This document shows, in pieces, positions 22,602 through 29,582 of a stretch of DNA of 37,843 bases. Below the pieces are notes generated by a model that saw only the letters and a list, made by a program, of their open reading frames with translations, ran no database searches and had not been told where the DNA came from. Position 1 is the first letter of the stretch. The number at the start of each line of letters is the position of its first letter. Both the position numbers and the translations under genes were made by a program. The stretch comes from GWB1-39-12 sp964435575 (GTDB lineage Bacteria > Patescibacteriota > Microgenomatia > UBA8517): assembly GCA_964435575.1 (NCBI GenBank), contig CAYSZS010000009.1, positions 1 to 37,843 on the forward strand, in the 5' to 3' direction.

Positions 22602-23231
22602 ATGGGTGAACAAACGGGAGTGGTAGAAATAACCCCACCGGTAACAATAGATACTAACCAAACTCCAACCAATACGAGTAAAGAATCGCCTTTAGTTGGA
22701 ATCACTAGCAAAGAGTACTTGTTAAGAATTTTGGAACAAAAAAAACAGAAGGAGCTACTACCATTGGAACTATATCCAATTAATCCTACCGGTGAAACCA
22801 TGGCAATTGCAGGAAAATATGCTGGAGCTATTGAAGATAAAATTAAGGCTATCAAGGAAGAACTTGAAATATTAGGCAAAAATATTGATAAAATTCCTCC
22901 TGATGTATTAGATTTGTTGATATCTGATATAAATACACCGGTTGATGAGCTTGAAGATGGAGATGTATCCCAGATTCTAGATGTAATCAAGCAATATGGC
23001 AAACTATGGACTTTTGAGGTTGACGAAGAAGGAGACAATAGGAGCTATCGAGTTAAAGGGGTAATGCGTTGGCCAAATTATAAGCATACTGAACACTATG
23101 GATCTATCCCGAAACTTATATTGGAGAACGCAAGATCAAAACCCGAATGGACAATGTCTAACGAAAAACTAGATTCACCATGGAAAACGCCAGTATATAT
23201 ACCCGTCGCCACTCGTATAGTTAAAATATAA
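22602..23231 (+). CDS. Unrecognised 209-residue protein between two J-domain genes
   Basis: Starts at the ATG at 22602, divergent from dnaJ and convergent with the second J-domain gene. An extended -10 (TGATACAAT, hexamer 22590-22595) lies seven bases before the ATG, so the mRNA is probably leaderless. The N-terminal 35 residues are Thr/Pro-rich and likely disordered; about 60-100 is a charged helix (AGAIEDKIKAIKEELEILGK), and the C-terminal part (about 140-209) is beta-rich with many Trp and Tyr. No membrane segment or known motif is visible. Context hints at a link with the neighbouring co-chaperones, but that is only position. Confidence 0.75.
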   Translation: MGEQTGVVEITPPVTIDTNQTPTNTSKESPLVGITSKEYLLRILEQKKQKELLPLELYPINPTGETMAIAGKYAGAIEDKIKAIKEELEILGKNIDKIPPDVLDLLISDINTPVDELEDGDVSQILDVIKQYGKLWTFEVDEEGDNRSYRVKGVMRWPNYKHTEHYGSIPKLILENARSKPEWTMSNEKLDSPWKTPVYIPVATRIVKI

Positions 23232-23308
23232 AAAATTACACTTTAGAATTACTCCCAAACGAGTATGAAGATAGGGGCGGTTGTAGTAAAAGTTTACCTT
23301 GTGATTGC

Positions 23309-24397
23309 TTAGCCCAATGATTCTCCGGAAGCACCAGCTCCTTCCGGCTGTCTTGCTTGTTTTTCTTCGCTAGTTTGTAAACCATTGACACGAACGACAA
23401 CTCCTCCTGCTTCGCCCATGCGCCGTCTAAAATCACCAAAGCCAACTTTCCTTACTACCTCGTCATCGGTAGCAAAATATGGAGGTAGTGCTCCCTCCTT
23501 CTCTTCCCTTGTATGTCTCGCACCATGTTTGCCATATCTGTTTATAATCTCGACTTCATCTGATACTTGGAGTGGGTTGAATTCTTCTCCCATTGTGGAC
23601 AGTTTTTGAGCAAGACTTTTCATCGCATCCAAATATTTACCAAATTGGGAAGGAATATCCCCCCAATTATCAAGTCTATTCTTACCGGGTTCGCGAAGGT
23701 AATATTCTTCCAAAAAGGTATCTGGTTCCATTTCTTTTTCTATTTCAAAAGGATTACTTTCCCTTTTCACTTTAATTTTTGAATCTCTATAGAGTTCACC
23801 TCTCCAATCATCTATGCGCCTAGATACAAGTACCTTCTCCCCCCTTCTTTTAATCGAATAAATTTCTTGAGGCATCCAGTTTCTTTTGTCCCTTCCGGTC
23901 TTTTTAACCCTCCATTCTCCGTCAGTTTTAGATTCAAACGCTTTTTTTAAAGCTGCCAAAAGACCCCAATCTGTTTCAGGAATCATGATAAAATCATCAC
24001 TTTGACTCGAAACAGGTTTTCTCCCAATACTATCCCAGACTTTTCTTGCATCAAATATTCCTACGTCTCCAAAAAATGTTTCGAATAAATCCTCATAAGA
24101 AGTCCATCTTGGTCTGACACTAACCACCCCACCTCTAGATCTACCTTCAGTACTTTGTGTCGGTTCTGGACCACCCTCGTCATATTTTTTTCTTTTTTCG
24201 GAATCGGATAAGACACCGAAAGCTTCATTTACTGCATACATCTCTTCCTTCCTTTTTTCCTTCTCCCTTTCGGGTAGATCTCTATTTTTGTCTGGGTGGT
24301 ACTGCAAAGCTTTTTTCCTGTAAGCTTTTTTAATCTCGCCGGCTGAGGCTCCCTTTAAAACCCCCAAAATATCGTAATAATCGCTCTTAGCAGCCAT
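23309..24397 (-). CDS. Second J-domain protein with an unrelated C-terminal region
   Basis: Residues 1-75 form a J domain nearly identical to that of dnaJ in its first 36 positions (MAAKSDYYDILGV, KGAS, KKAYRK, HPD at YHPDK). The rest of the 362 residues does not resemble DnaJ: no Gly/Phe region, zinc finger or CTD-I/II motifs. It has a basic central section (RDKRNWMPQEIYSIKRRGEK), a helical part near 250-290 and a Gly/Glu-rich tail. It probably recruits DnaK to a special client or site. Promoter and CIRCE operator are copies of those of dnaJ, consistent with a duplication of the 5' end joined to a new C terminus. Confidence 0.85.
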   Translation of the reverse strand: MAAKSDYYDILGVLKGASAGEIKKAYRKKALQYHPDKNRDLPEREKEKRKEEMYAVNEAFGVLSDSEKRKKYDEGGPEPTQSTEGRSRGGVVSVRPRWTSYEDLFETFFGDVGIFDARKVWDSIGRKPVSSQSDDFIMIPETDWGLLAALKKAFESKTDGEWRVKKTGRDKRNWMPQEIYSIKRRGEKVLVSRRIDDWRGELYRDSKIKVKRESNPFEIEKEMEPDTFLEEYYLREPGKNRLDNWGDIPSQFGKYLDAMKSLAQKLSTMGEEFNPLQVSDEVEIINRYGKHGARHTREEKEGALPPYFATDDEVVRKVGFGDFRRRMGEAGGVVVRVNGLQTSEEKQARQPEGAGASGESLG

Positions 24398-24413
24398 ATT
24401 CTTTAAGTGCTAA
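24387..24413 (-). promoter_or_regulatory. CIRCE-type operator over the start codon of the second J-domain gene
   Basis: Identical in all 27 bases to the element at 22433-22459: TTAGCACTT, nine bases, GGCTGCTAA on the minus strand, including the ATG GCT GCT AAG codons. Confidence 0.85.
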
Positions 24414-24441
24414 TTATAAAAGGATTAACCGACTTTGTGAA
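24413..24441 (-). promoter_or_regulatory. Promoter of the second J-domain gene
   Basis: Minus strand TTCACA (24436-24441), a 17-base spacer and TATAAT (24413-24418). The boxes are identical to the dnaJ promoter while the spacer sequence differs, so the boxes look selected. Confidence 0.8.
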
Positions 24442-24470
24442 GCCGCAGTTAAAAGTACAATTTTTCGTTC

Positions 24471-24502
24471 TTGACAGGAAATCTAAGCTATACTAAATTT
24501 AG
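24471..24502 (+). promoter_or_regulatory. Promoter and palindrome before the HTH-dehydrogenase gene
   Basis: Perfect TTGACA at 24471-24476, a 17-base spacer and a weak TAAATT at 24494-24499. The palindrome CTAAATTTAG (24493-24502) covers the -10 box and is flanked by loosely matching TATA/GTAT arms. This is a fitting operator position for the winged-helix protein encoded downstream, though binding is inferred. Confidence 0.5.
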
Positions 24503-24529
24503 GTATTATATAAGTAAATCATAAGTATA

Positions 24530-25612
24530 ATGTCCGTAAGTCTTACTCCCAAACAAAAGGCGGTTCTGGATTATATTAGCAAATTTTATGAAGAAAAAGG
24601 CTATTCCCCAACCCTTTCCGAAATTGCAAAAAAATTCAAAAAAACCGTTCCCACTATACATCAATATATAGAAAGTCTTATCAAAAACGAATTTCTTCAT
24701 AAAACCGAAGGTTCGGTCAGAAACGTCATTCCCGTATCTTTAAAGCCGGGAGCAAGTACGGTCATTCAAAGAAAAATCAATATTGGGATAATCGGTTATG
24801 GCATGGTTGGTCAAGCAGTAGCATACGGCTTCTCTAACGCCAATGTTTTAATTTATGATAAATATAAAGATTCCGACTCTCTTGACCAGGTTGTAAAAAA
24901 CTCCGACTACCTATTCATTTGCCTCCCAACCCCCATAAAGGCAGACACAACAGGAATAGACTTATCAATAATTGATGGAAACATAAAAGAAGCTATTAAA
25001 TTTACAAATGGAACCGACAAAATAGTCATCATTAAGTCGACCGTGATTCCGGGAACAACGCGGGGTTACATCAATAAATATCCCAAAACGCTTTTTTGCT
25101 TTAATCCTGAATTTCTGACCGAGAGAGCGTTTTTACAGGATTTTGTAAATACAGACAGAATTATTATTGGGGCAGACAATTCCTTGGTTTTCAGAAAAGT
25201 TTCCTCAATTTATCAGTCGATAATGCCAAACACTCCCATTTTCCAAACAGATCCGACGAGTGCGGAAATGGTCAAATACATGGCAAATTGTCTTTTGGCA
25301 ACTAAAGTTATTTTTGCCAACGAAATGTATGACATCTGCGAGAAGTTAAATATTAACTACGATGAAATTAAAAAAATGGTCGTTGCGGACAAAAGAATTG
25401 GGGGGTCACACTTGGACATTACAACTTCGAGAGGTTTTGGAGGTAAATGCTTTCCAAAAGACCTTTTAGCGCTAACGGGTTTGGCCAAAAAACTAAAGGT
25501 CGATACAACAATTCTTGATGCTGTCTGGAAAAAGAATCTAAAAGTCAGGAAAGTTCACGACTGGGAAGAAATTCCTTTTGCCGTCACTCCCTCCTTCGGC
25601 CATAAAAGCTGA
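24530..25612 (+). CDS. LexA-type winged helix fused to a truncated UDP-sugar dehydrogenase
   Basis: Residues 1-68 match the LexA DNA-binding domain (LTPKQKAVLDYISKFYEEKG, SPTLSEIAKKF, TIHQYIESLIKNEFL). Residues about 83-311 match UDP-glucose/GDP-mannose dehydrogenases: NAD motif GIIGYGMVG (86-94), KSTVIPGTT (169-177), NPEFLTERA (192-200), catalytic-type Lys and Asn in EMVKYMAN (K249, N253), and the Cys nucleophile motif GFGGKCFPKD (C307). The central helical domain ends near 350, and the usual C-terminal UDP-binding domain of about 120 residues is absent. There is no S24 protease. One continuous frame of 360 codons. It could be a redox- or sugar-responsive regulator; that is inference. Confidence 0.88.
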   Translation: MSVSLTPKQKAVLDYISKFYEEKGYSPTLSEIAKKFKKTVPTIHQYIESLIKNEFLHKTEGSVRNVIPVSLKPGASTVIQRKINIGIIGYGMVGQAVAYGFSNANVLIYDKYKDSDSLDQVVKNSDYLFICLPTPIKADTTGIDLSIIDGNIKEAIKFTNGTDKIVIIKSTVIPGTTRGYINKYPKTLFCFNPEFLTERAFLQDFVNTDRIIIGADNSLVFRKVSSIYQSIMPNTPIFQTDPTSAEMVKYMANCLLATKVIFANEMYDICEKLNINYDEIKKMVVADKRIGGSHLDITTSRGFGGKCFPKDLLALTGLAKKLKVDTTILDAVWKKNLKVRKVHDWEEIPFAVTPSFGHKS

Positions 25613-25649
25613 ACCGATTTTTTAACTATTCGAAGTTTTCCAAAAGAAT

Positions 25650-25784
25650 CCAGAAAACTAATGATTGGTTTCAAAACCAAGAAAGGATTCTTGAAACTTC
25701 ATACTAGCGAGAATACCTGGGGGGTCCAAAACTCTCGTCCCGCACCGAAAGCTGAAGCTTTCTGGTGCTGGGATTCAAATTCGA
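25650..25784 (+). repeat. Hairpin-rich repeat, copy 1
   Basis: 131 bases (25650-25780) align without gaps to 28676-28806 with six mismatches. Stems in order: TTGGTT/AACCAA, CAAGAA/TTCTTG, CGAGA/TCTCG and a long GCACC-GAAAGC/GCTTTC-T-GGTGC stem closed by TGAA. Five mismatches fall in the CGAGA loop or between stems; the sixth is just before the first stem. An open frame through it (KTKKGFLKLHTSEN, WCWDSN) is probably not a gene, because the loop changes alter the residues. Confidence 0.8.
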
Positions 25785-25871
25785 GAGGTACCAGCCACAT
25801 ACCACATGGTACTATGGTCAATTCATATCACTCGGAAGGAGTGAGCATTTTAAAGAAGTTGGACAAAAAAT

Positions 25872-26303
25872 TTAATTTGTATTTATATCAAAATAATTCA
25901 TTACGAATCTGTGCATTTTAATTATGGCCTCTTCGACCTCCCCTAAAATTTGATTTGCAATTTCCAGTGTTTCGTGATCATACGGGGCACGAAAAAGTTG
26001 TGCTTCATACCCAAACTCTTCATATCGAAGCTCACCATATTCGAGGATATCTAAAATTCATTTATCATTTTCAAATTGCTCACTATTTTTCTGAATAAGT
26101 TCAAAAGTTAAAGGATTAATTGACGCATATACTTTTATAAAAATTCGCGATATTTCATCATCTAAAATTCTGGTTTCAAAAGTCATATACGCTTCGGAAT
26201 AAGGTCCTTCATCGTTCCACATTTTCCGCCCTTCTTTTTCAGTCAAAATTAAATTCCGTTTTCTTCTAAGTTTAACCTGCCAAATTTTCCTCTTTGAAGT
26301 CAT
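25872..26303 (-). pseudogene. Small gene interrupted by an in-frame TGA
   Basis: From the ATG at 26303 the frame reads 81 codons (MTSKRKIWQVKLRRKRNLIL to EQFENDK), meets TGA at 26058-26060, and then stays open for 61 more sense codons to TAA at 25872-25874. The second part looks equally coding (ILDILEYGELRYEEFGYEAQ, then HETLEIANQILGEVEEAIIK). TGA for TGG (Trp) is the simplest lesion. UGA recoding is unlikely because TGA ends other genes here. The family is not recognised; the intact form would be about 143 residues, charged and cytoplasmic. Confidence 0.7.
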
Positions 26304-26408
26304 TCTGTTTGATATTTTAGCAGTTATTCAAGGTAGACTGAATCGGTTTTTTCATTAAGGTTTTCGATTTCGAATTACCGGTAAAGTTAATAATTATTTT
26401 TCCATGTA

Positions 26409-26576
26409 TTAATCCATAGAAATAGTTAGGGTAGGAGAAACGCTAACCTGGTCTTTAGAAGAAGTTAAGCTTATCTGCCCGTTTTTGTATGCATAATATC
26501 CGATCCCTGTGAAGGCTATTATTACAACAATAATTAGGAGGAAAAGGTGAACGTTTCCTTTTGAATTGTTATTCAT
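26409..26576 (-). pseudogene. Truncated member of the surface-protein paralogue family
   Basis: 55 codons starting four bases after the stop of the next upstream gene. NNNSKGNVHLFLLIIVVIIA then FTGIGYYAYKNGQISLTSS is the shared anchor of the family (compare 27566-28537 and 29790-30254), but the protein ends in PTLTISMD with no extracytoplasmic domain. The break coincides with the start of a spacer repeat. It could still make a small membrane peptide. Confidence 0.7.
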
Positions 26577-26580
26577 ATTT

Positions 26581-27561
26581 TTATTCAACGAAAATATTAT
26601 CACTGATTTTAATCCATTCGGAAGAATTCTTATCACCACCCTTTCCATAAGTAGTTACTGTGTACTTTTGATCGCCATATTTTTCTTCTAGACTATTCCA
26701 CTCGGTTGACTTAAAGGGAATATTTTCAAAAGATTCCATTAAAGTAAATTGATCATCCTGTTTCTTATGAATAGCCGCATGTAATACATGCCCGTCTTCG
26801 AAACTAACTAAAAAAGTGTTATTCCCCATAAATTGAAAATAATCTACAAACCAACCAGCTCCACCCAATACAGGTTTAAAAGGAATATTCTTCTGTAAAT
26901 TATCCCACCGTCCTAAAAACTGACTAATAGTATCCTTTTCGACATCGTTTGTGTCTAAAAACTTAAAAGTGGAAATAATTTGGTCGAAGAGTTTTTGACC
27001 TTTTTCAATTTGTTCCTCGGTTTTAACATTTGTAGTGAGCTCAATCGTATAGATTTGCTTTTGATCTTTAGAAAAGAAGTAGACAGAGTTTACGTTTTCT
27101 GAACCTGCTCGGGGAAGATATTGCATTGCTTCTTGTCCATCTATAATACGTTCCACTCCAGGGTAGGGCATATTCGTATATTCCTGTAAGCTCGAATAAG
27201 GTTTCTCCGTGCCATTATTGTAGTTACCCCTATTGGTGAAAATGAATGTAAATATACCACTCTCATTCTCTATTTCTAAATAAGAACCGCTTCCAGTGAG
27301 TTGAATCGGTTTCTCTTTCCACGTTGGCGGATATTGAAACGAGATTTCTTGTCGGCTATACAATTTCCAATCTTTGGTCGGATTAGAAGTTGGAGTAAGA
27401 GAAGTTTCTTCTGGAGCAGTTTTTACCAGCCCCTTCTGCCAGGAGAAGTAGAGGAGTCCACCAAGTCCGATCAAGACTATTACAACAGCAAGAAAAAGAT
27501 GTGCAAAGCCACGTTTGTGTAGATTGATAGTTGTGTAGTTTTTTTGAGAATGATGTGTCAT
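26581..27561 (-). CDS. Single-pass surface protein, PsbP-like first domain
   Basis: 326 residues, ATG at 27561. A short basic N terminus precedes one membrane helix (HLFLAVVIVLIGLGGLLYFS, about 21-40), a Thr/Pro-rich linker, then a domain with WKLYSRQEISFQYPPTWKEK and a closing LFDQIISTFKFLD motif (about 70-215). This plan resembles PsbP/Mog1-like domains common on small bacterial surfaces. A second beta-rich domain (about 225-326) contains FLVSFEDGHVLHAAIHKK. The function is unknown; it is probably exposed outside the membrane. It is separated by four bases from the paralogue upstream and by four from the truncated copy downstream, so it is one operon. Confidence 0.8.
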   Translation of the reverse strand: MTHHSQKNYTTINLHKRGFAHLFLAVVIVLIGLGGLLYFSWQKGLVKTAPEETSLTPTSNPTKDWKLYSRQEISFQYPPTWKEKPIQLTGSGSYLEIENESGIFTFIFTNRGNYNNGTEKPYSSLQEYTNMPYPGVERIIDGQEAMQYLPRAGSENVNSVYFFSKDQKQIYTIELTTNVKTEEQIEKGQKLFDQIISTFKFLDTNDVEKDTISQFLGRWDNLQKNIPFKPVLGGAGWFVDYFQFMGNNTFLVSFEDGHVLHAAIHKKQDDQFTLMESFENIPFKSTEWNSLEEKYGDQKYTVTTYGKGGDKNSSEWIKISDNIFVE

Positions 27562-27565
27562 GTTT

Positions 27566-28537
27566 TTAAAAATAAATAACTTCGTCTAAGGCTGTAAAAT
27601 TTTGAAGTTTCAAAAGATATGGATATAATCTTAGATGTCCGTAACTACCCTTAGCTTCAAAAAGTCCACACACCCCTAGTTTTCTCACTGCCTTTTTGTC
27701 CACAATAATTGTCAGAATGTTTTTATTCGTTTCATTTTCAACCCAAATTAAAGGTTTATCTACTAATTTCTTATTCTCCTCATCGAATGATTTAACAAGA
27801 GCACTAGTTTCTAAAGCATCATAAAAATATCCCTCGGTGCAAATTCTTTTACTTGAATACTGTTTAGGATCATTGAGTAAGTTTTGCAGGGGTACATTAA
27901 CTTTATCATTATCCAAAAATCTGAATGTGGAGAGGATTTGGTCGAAAGTTTCTGGAAAGGTAAGTTCGTTTCCTAATACTATTTCATAGCTATAATTGTT
28001 ATTGTAAACTCTTACCATTTGAAAGTCGGGGCAACAACCAGTTTCATTGCTTGGATTGGCATATTTCAGAAAGTATCTGTTTCCTTCCTGTCCATCAATA
28101 AATACTGGTTCGTATTTAATCTCCCAGTCCTTGCCAAATTCCTTCTTAACACTATCAAGTGTGCTTAAGTTTCCCGTATAGACATTGATTTCTAATGAGG
28201 CATACCATTCGAGCGGGTAACATGTTGCCATATCTGCTATCTCAGGAACTAAAACAAATTTTTCTTCGCCGTTAAAGTCGTTGGGATTTTCTCCACAATT
28301 ATTTTGTTTAATTGTTTCATCATCATGGTATTTTACAAAGTATCCGAATTTTTCGTTTCTATAACTTTTCCAATTTACAGTCGGATCTGGCGTGGGTAAA
28401 ACTATAGTTTGTTTTTGAGAAGGAGTAAATCTTATCTGCCCGTTTTTGTATGCGTAATATCCAATTCCTCCTACAACCGCTAAAGCCAGAATAATTATTA
28501 CAAAAAGATGCACGAAACCTTTTGAACTCTTATTCAC
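27566..28537 (-). CDS. Single-pass surface protein, paralogue with Cys-containing domains
   Basis: 323 residues from a GTG at 28537 (no suitable ATG). The N-terminal anchor SSKGFVHLFVIIILALAVVG then GIGYYAYKNGQIRFT is shared with 26409 and 29790. A linker leads to a PsbP-like domain (NWKSYRNEKFGYFVKYHDDE ... FDQILSTFRFLD). A second domain begins LLNDPKQYSSKRICTEGYFY and ends near LDEVIYF; its CTEGYF and ESSAL-like ETSALV patterns recall OB-like accessory domains. Eight cysteines, including CC in GCCPDF, suggest disulfides outside the cell. Role unknown. Confidence 0.8.
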   Translation of the reverse strand: MNKSSKGFVHLFVIIILALAVVGGIGYYAYKNGQIRFTPSQKQTIVLPTPDPTVNWKSYRNEKFGYFVKYHDDETIKQNNCGENPNDFNGEEKFVLVPEIADMATCYPLEWYASLEINVYTGNLSTLDSVKKEFGKDWEIKYEPVFIDGQEGNRYFLKYANPSNETGCCPDFQMVRVYNNNYSYEIVLGNELTFPETFDQILSTFRFLDNDKVNVPLQNLLNDPKQYSSKRICTEGYFYDALETSALVKSFDEENKKLVDKPLIWVENETNKNILTIIVDKKAVRKLGVCGLFEAKGSYGHLRLYPYLLKLQNFTALDEVIYF

Positions 28538-28586
28538 ACTTTCAGAATACAGCTTATGAGATTCTCTGGCAATATTTCGGCGCTCT

Positions 28587-28614
28587 TGTACTGATGATTC
28601 GAATCATCAGTACA
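28587..28614. repeat. Perfect 28-base palindrome
   Basis: TGTACTGATGATTC followed immediately by its reverse complement, with no loop base. It lies 50 bases upstream of the GTG start of the 323-residue surface protein and 62 bases before repeat copy 2. It could be a protein-binding site, a terminator-like cruciform or a transposition scar. Confidence 0.85.
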
Positions 28615-28675
28615 GTTAATAGTTTTGTTTCTACGTATTAATACATGGAAACAAATGAGTTTTTCAATTATGAAG

Positions 28676-28810
28676 CCAGAAAACTAAGGATTGGTTTCAA
28701 AACCAAGAAAGGATTCTTGAAACTTCATACTAGCGAGAATGCACGGGGGGTCCAATACTCTCGTCACGCACCGAAAGCTGAAGCTTTCTGGTGCTGGGAT
28801 TCAAATCCGA
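28676..28810 (+). repeat. Hairpin-rich repeat, copy 2
   Basis: Same element as 25650-25784, in the same orientation, 125 of 131 aligned bases identical. All four stems are kept, including the 11-pair GCACC-GAAAGC stem. The terminal GGATT-CA-AATCC stem is complete in this copy but broken in copy 1. Confidence 0.8.
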
Positions 28811-28888
28811 AATCAAAGACAAGACAGACTTGTAGAAACCACGTCTGACATGGTGTAAATTTATCACTTTGCAAACTACCTTAATTAT

Positions 28889-29299
28889 TTAAATATCTTT
28901 TATATGTTTCACAAATTTGAAGCCTGTTTTTTGAATAAAACCTTCATCAGCTGTAACTAAAATTGTTTTATTTTCTTTGGCGATTACTGCATAAAGCATA
29001 TCGTAAACTGATGTGCTGTATTTTTTAGCCAACCTTGAGATTTTAAGAATATTTTTTTCATCAACACCCCCAGTGTTTAAACTTGCTTTGTAAACGAAGC
29101 TAAGTCCTTTACTTACTTCATCAATGGTAAGTTGAGACTTTGTAACCAGTGTATTTGCAACTTCAATAAAAAGTAATTCCGGTACTAACACTGTCTCTTT
29201 CCCTTCGATATGATCTTTATATATCAAGAGAGCTTTGTCGGAGTATTCTTCTTTTTCTAGAATCCATTTAAGTGCGACAGATGCATCAATTACAATCAT
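28889..29299 (-). CDS. vapC: VapC toxin (PIN-domain RNase)
   Basis: 136 residues with the full set of PIN acids: D5 in MIVIDASVALKW, E near 46 in ELLFIEVANTL, D near 99 in STSVYDMLYAVIA and D near 117 in LVTADEGF. This is the classical VapC pattern, clearer than in the PIN toxin at 5484. It overlaps the antitoxin gene by four bases (ATGA), so translation is coupled. A site-specific tRNA or rRNA cleavage role is known for the family; the target here cannot be read from sequence. Confidence 0.93.
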   Translation of the reverse strand: MIVIDASVALKWILEKEEYSDKALLIYKDHIEGKETVLVPELLFIEVANTLVTKSQLTIDEVSKGLSFVYKASLNTGGVDEKNILKISRLAKKYSTSVYDMLYAVIAKENKTILVTADEGFIQKTGFKFVKHIKDI

Positions 29300-29544
29300 T
29301 GTTCATAACGCATTTCTATAAGCTTTTCACTAAGTCTTAAGTCGGGATATTTTCTAGACATTTTCTTGGCAAATTTATTCATTTCAGCAATTAACTTACT
29401 TACGTCTTTCTTTGAACTTGTTTTTTTCTTTACAATCCTCTCGCGTATTAATTGAGCTACGCTTTTTCTTTTTTTCGCAGCTTCCATCTTTAATTCCATA
29501 TACATATCTTCAGGAAGTCTAATATTTGTAGTAACCCAGTTCAT
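29296..29544 (-). CDS. vapB: VapB antitoxin (ribbon-helix-helix)
   Basis: 82 residues. The RHH domain spans about 4-40 (TTNIRLPEDMYMELKMEAAK, then KSVAQLIRERIVKK); the Lys-rich C-terminal half would bind VapC. The upstream palindrome at 29547-29570 lies over the -10 box, matching autorepression by the antitoxin or the complex. Confidence 0.9.
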   Translation of the reverse strand: MNWVTTNIRLPEDMYMELKMEAAKKRKSVAQLIRERIVKKKTSSKKDVSKLIAEMNKFAKKMSRKYPDLRLSEKLIEMRYEQ

Positions 29545-29546
29545 AT

Positions 29547-29581
29547 TAATACAATAATATAATTGTATTATTGGTTGTCAA
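29547..29581 (-). promoter_or_regulatory. vapBC promoter with operator palindrome
   Basis: Minus strand TTGACA (29576-29581), a 16-base spacer and TATTAT. The palindrome TAATACAAT-N6-ATTGTATTA (29547-29570, perfect nine-base arms) covers the -10 and the transcription start and ends two bases before the ATG. Confidence 0.75.
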
Positions 29582-29582
29582 C

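Larger units (their letters stand above)
28538..28888. other. Gene-free spacer of 351 bases with palindrome and repeat copy 2
   Basis: Holds the 28-base perfect palindrome (28587-28614), a GTTAATAG-TATTAATACATGG stretch resembling 26386-26412, and hairpin-rich repeat copy 2 (28676-28810). No open frame with credible coding content is seen; an ATG-initiated frame at 28645-28848 runs through the repeat and is rejected. Confidence 0.7.

Noticed and set aside
22514..23038. 174-codon Ser-rich minus-strand frame opposite the 209-residue gene
   Set aside because: It is the low-complexity reverse shadow of the plus-strand gene, which has a promoter, a leaderless start and better residue composition.
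25730..25790. tRNA-like 3' part (GGGATTCAAATCC resembling a T arm)
   Set aside because: The T stem does not pair, and no acceptor, D or anticodon arms can be drawn in either copy.
25661..25921. 86-codon plus-strand frame through hairpin-rich repeat copy 1
   Set aside because: It lies in a hairpin-rich repeat; the differences from copy 2 in the loop change residues while stems are kept, which argues against a protein.
26058..26060. Selenocysteine or UGA-glycine recoding at the in-frame TGA
   Set aside because: TGA ends other genes here (for example at 10511-10513 and 25610-25612), and no selenocysteine-insertion hairpin was recognised; a nonsense mutation is simpler.
28645..28848. 67-codon plus-strand frame through repeat copy 2
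   Set aside because: Same reason as copy 1; the two frames also have different starts and ends outside the repeat.
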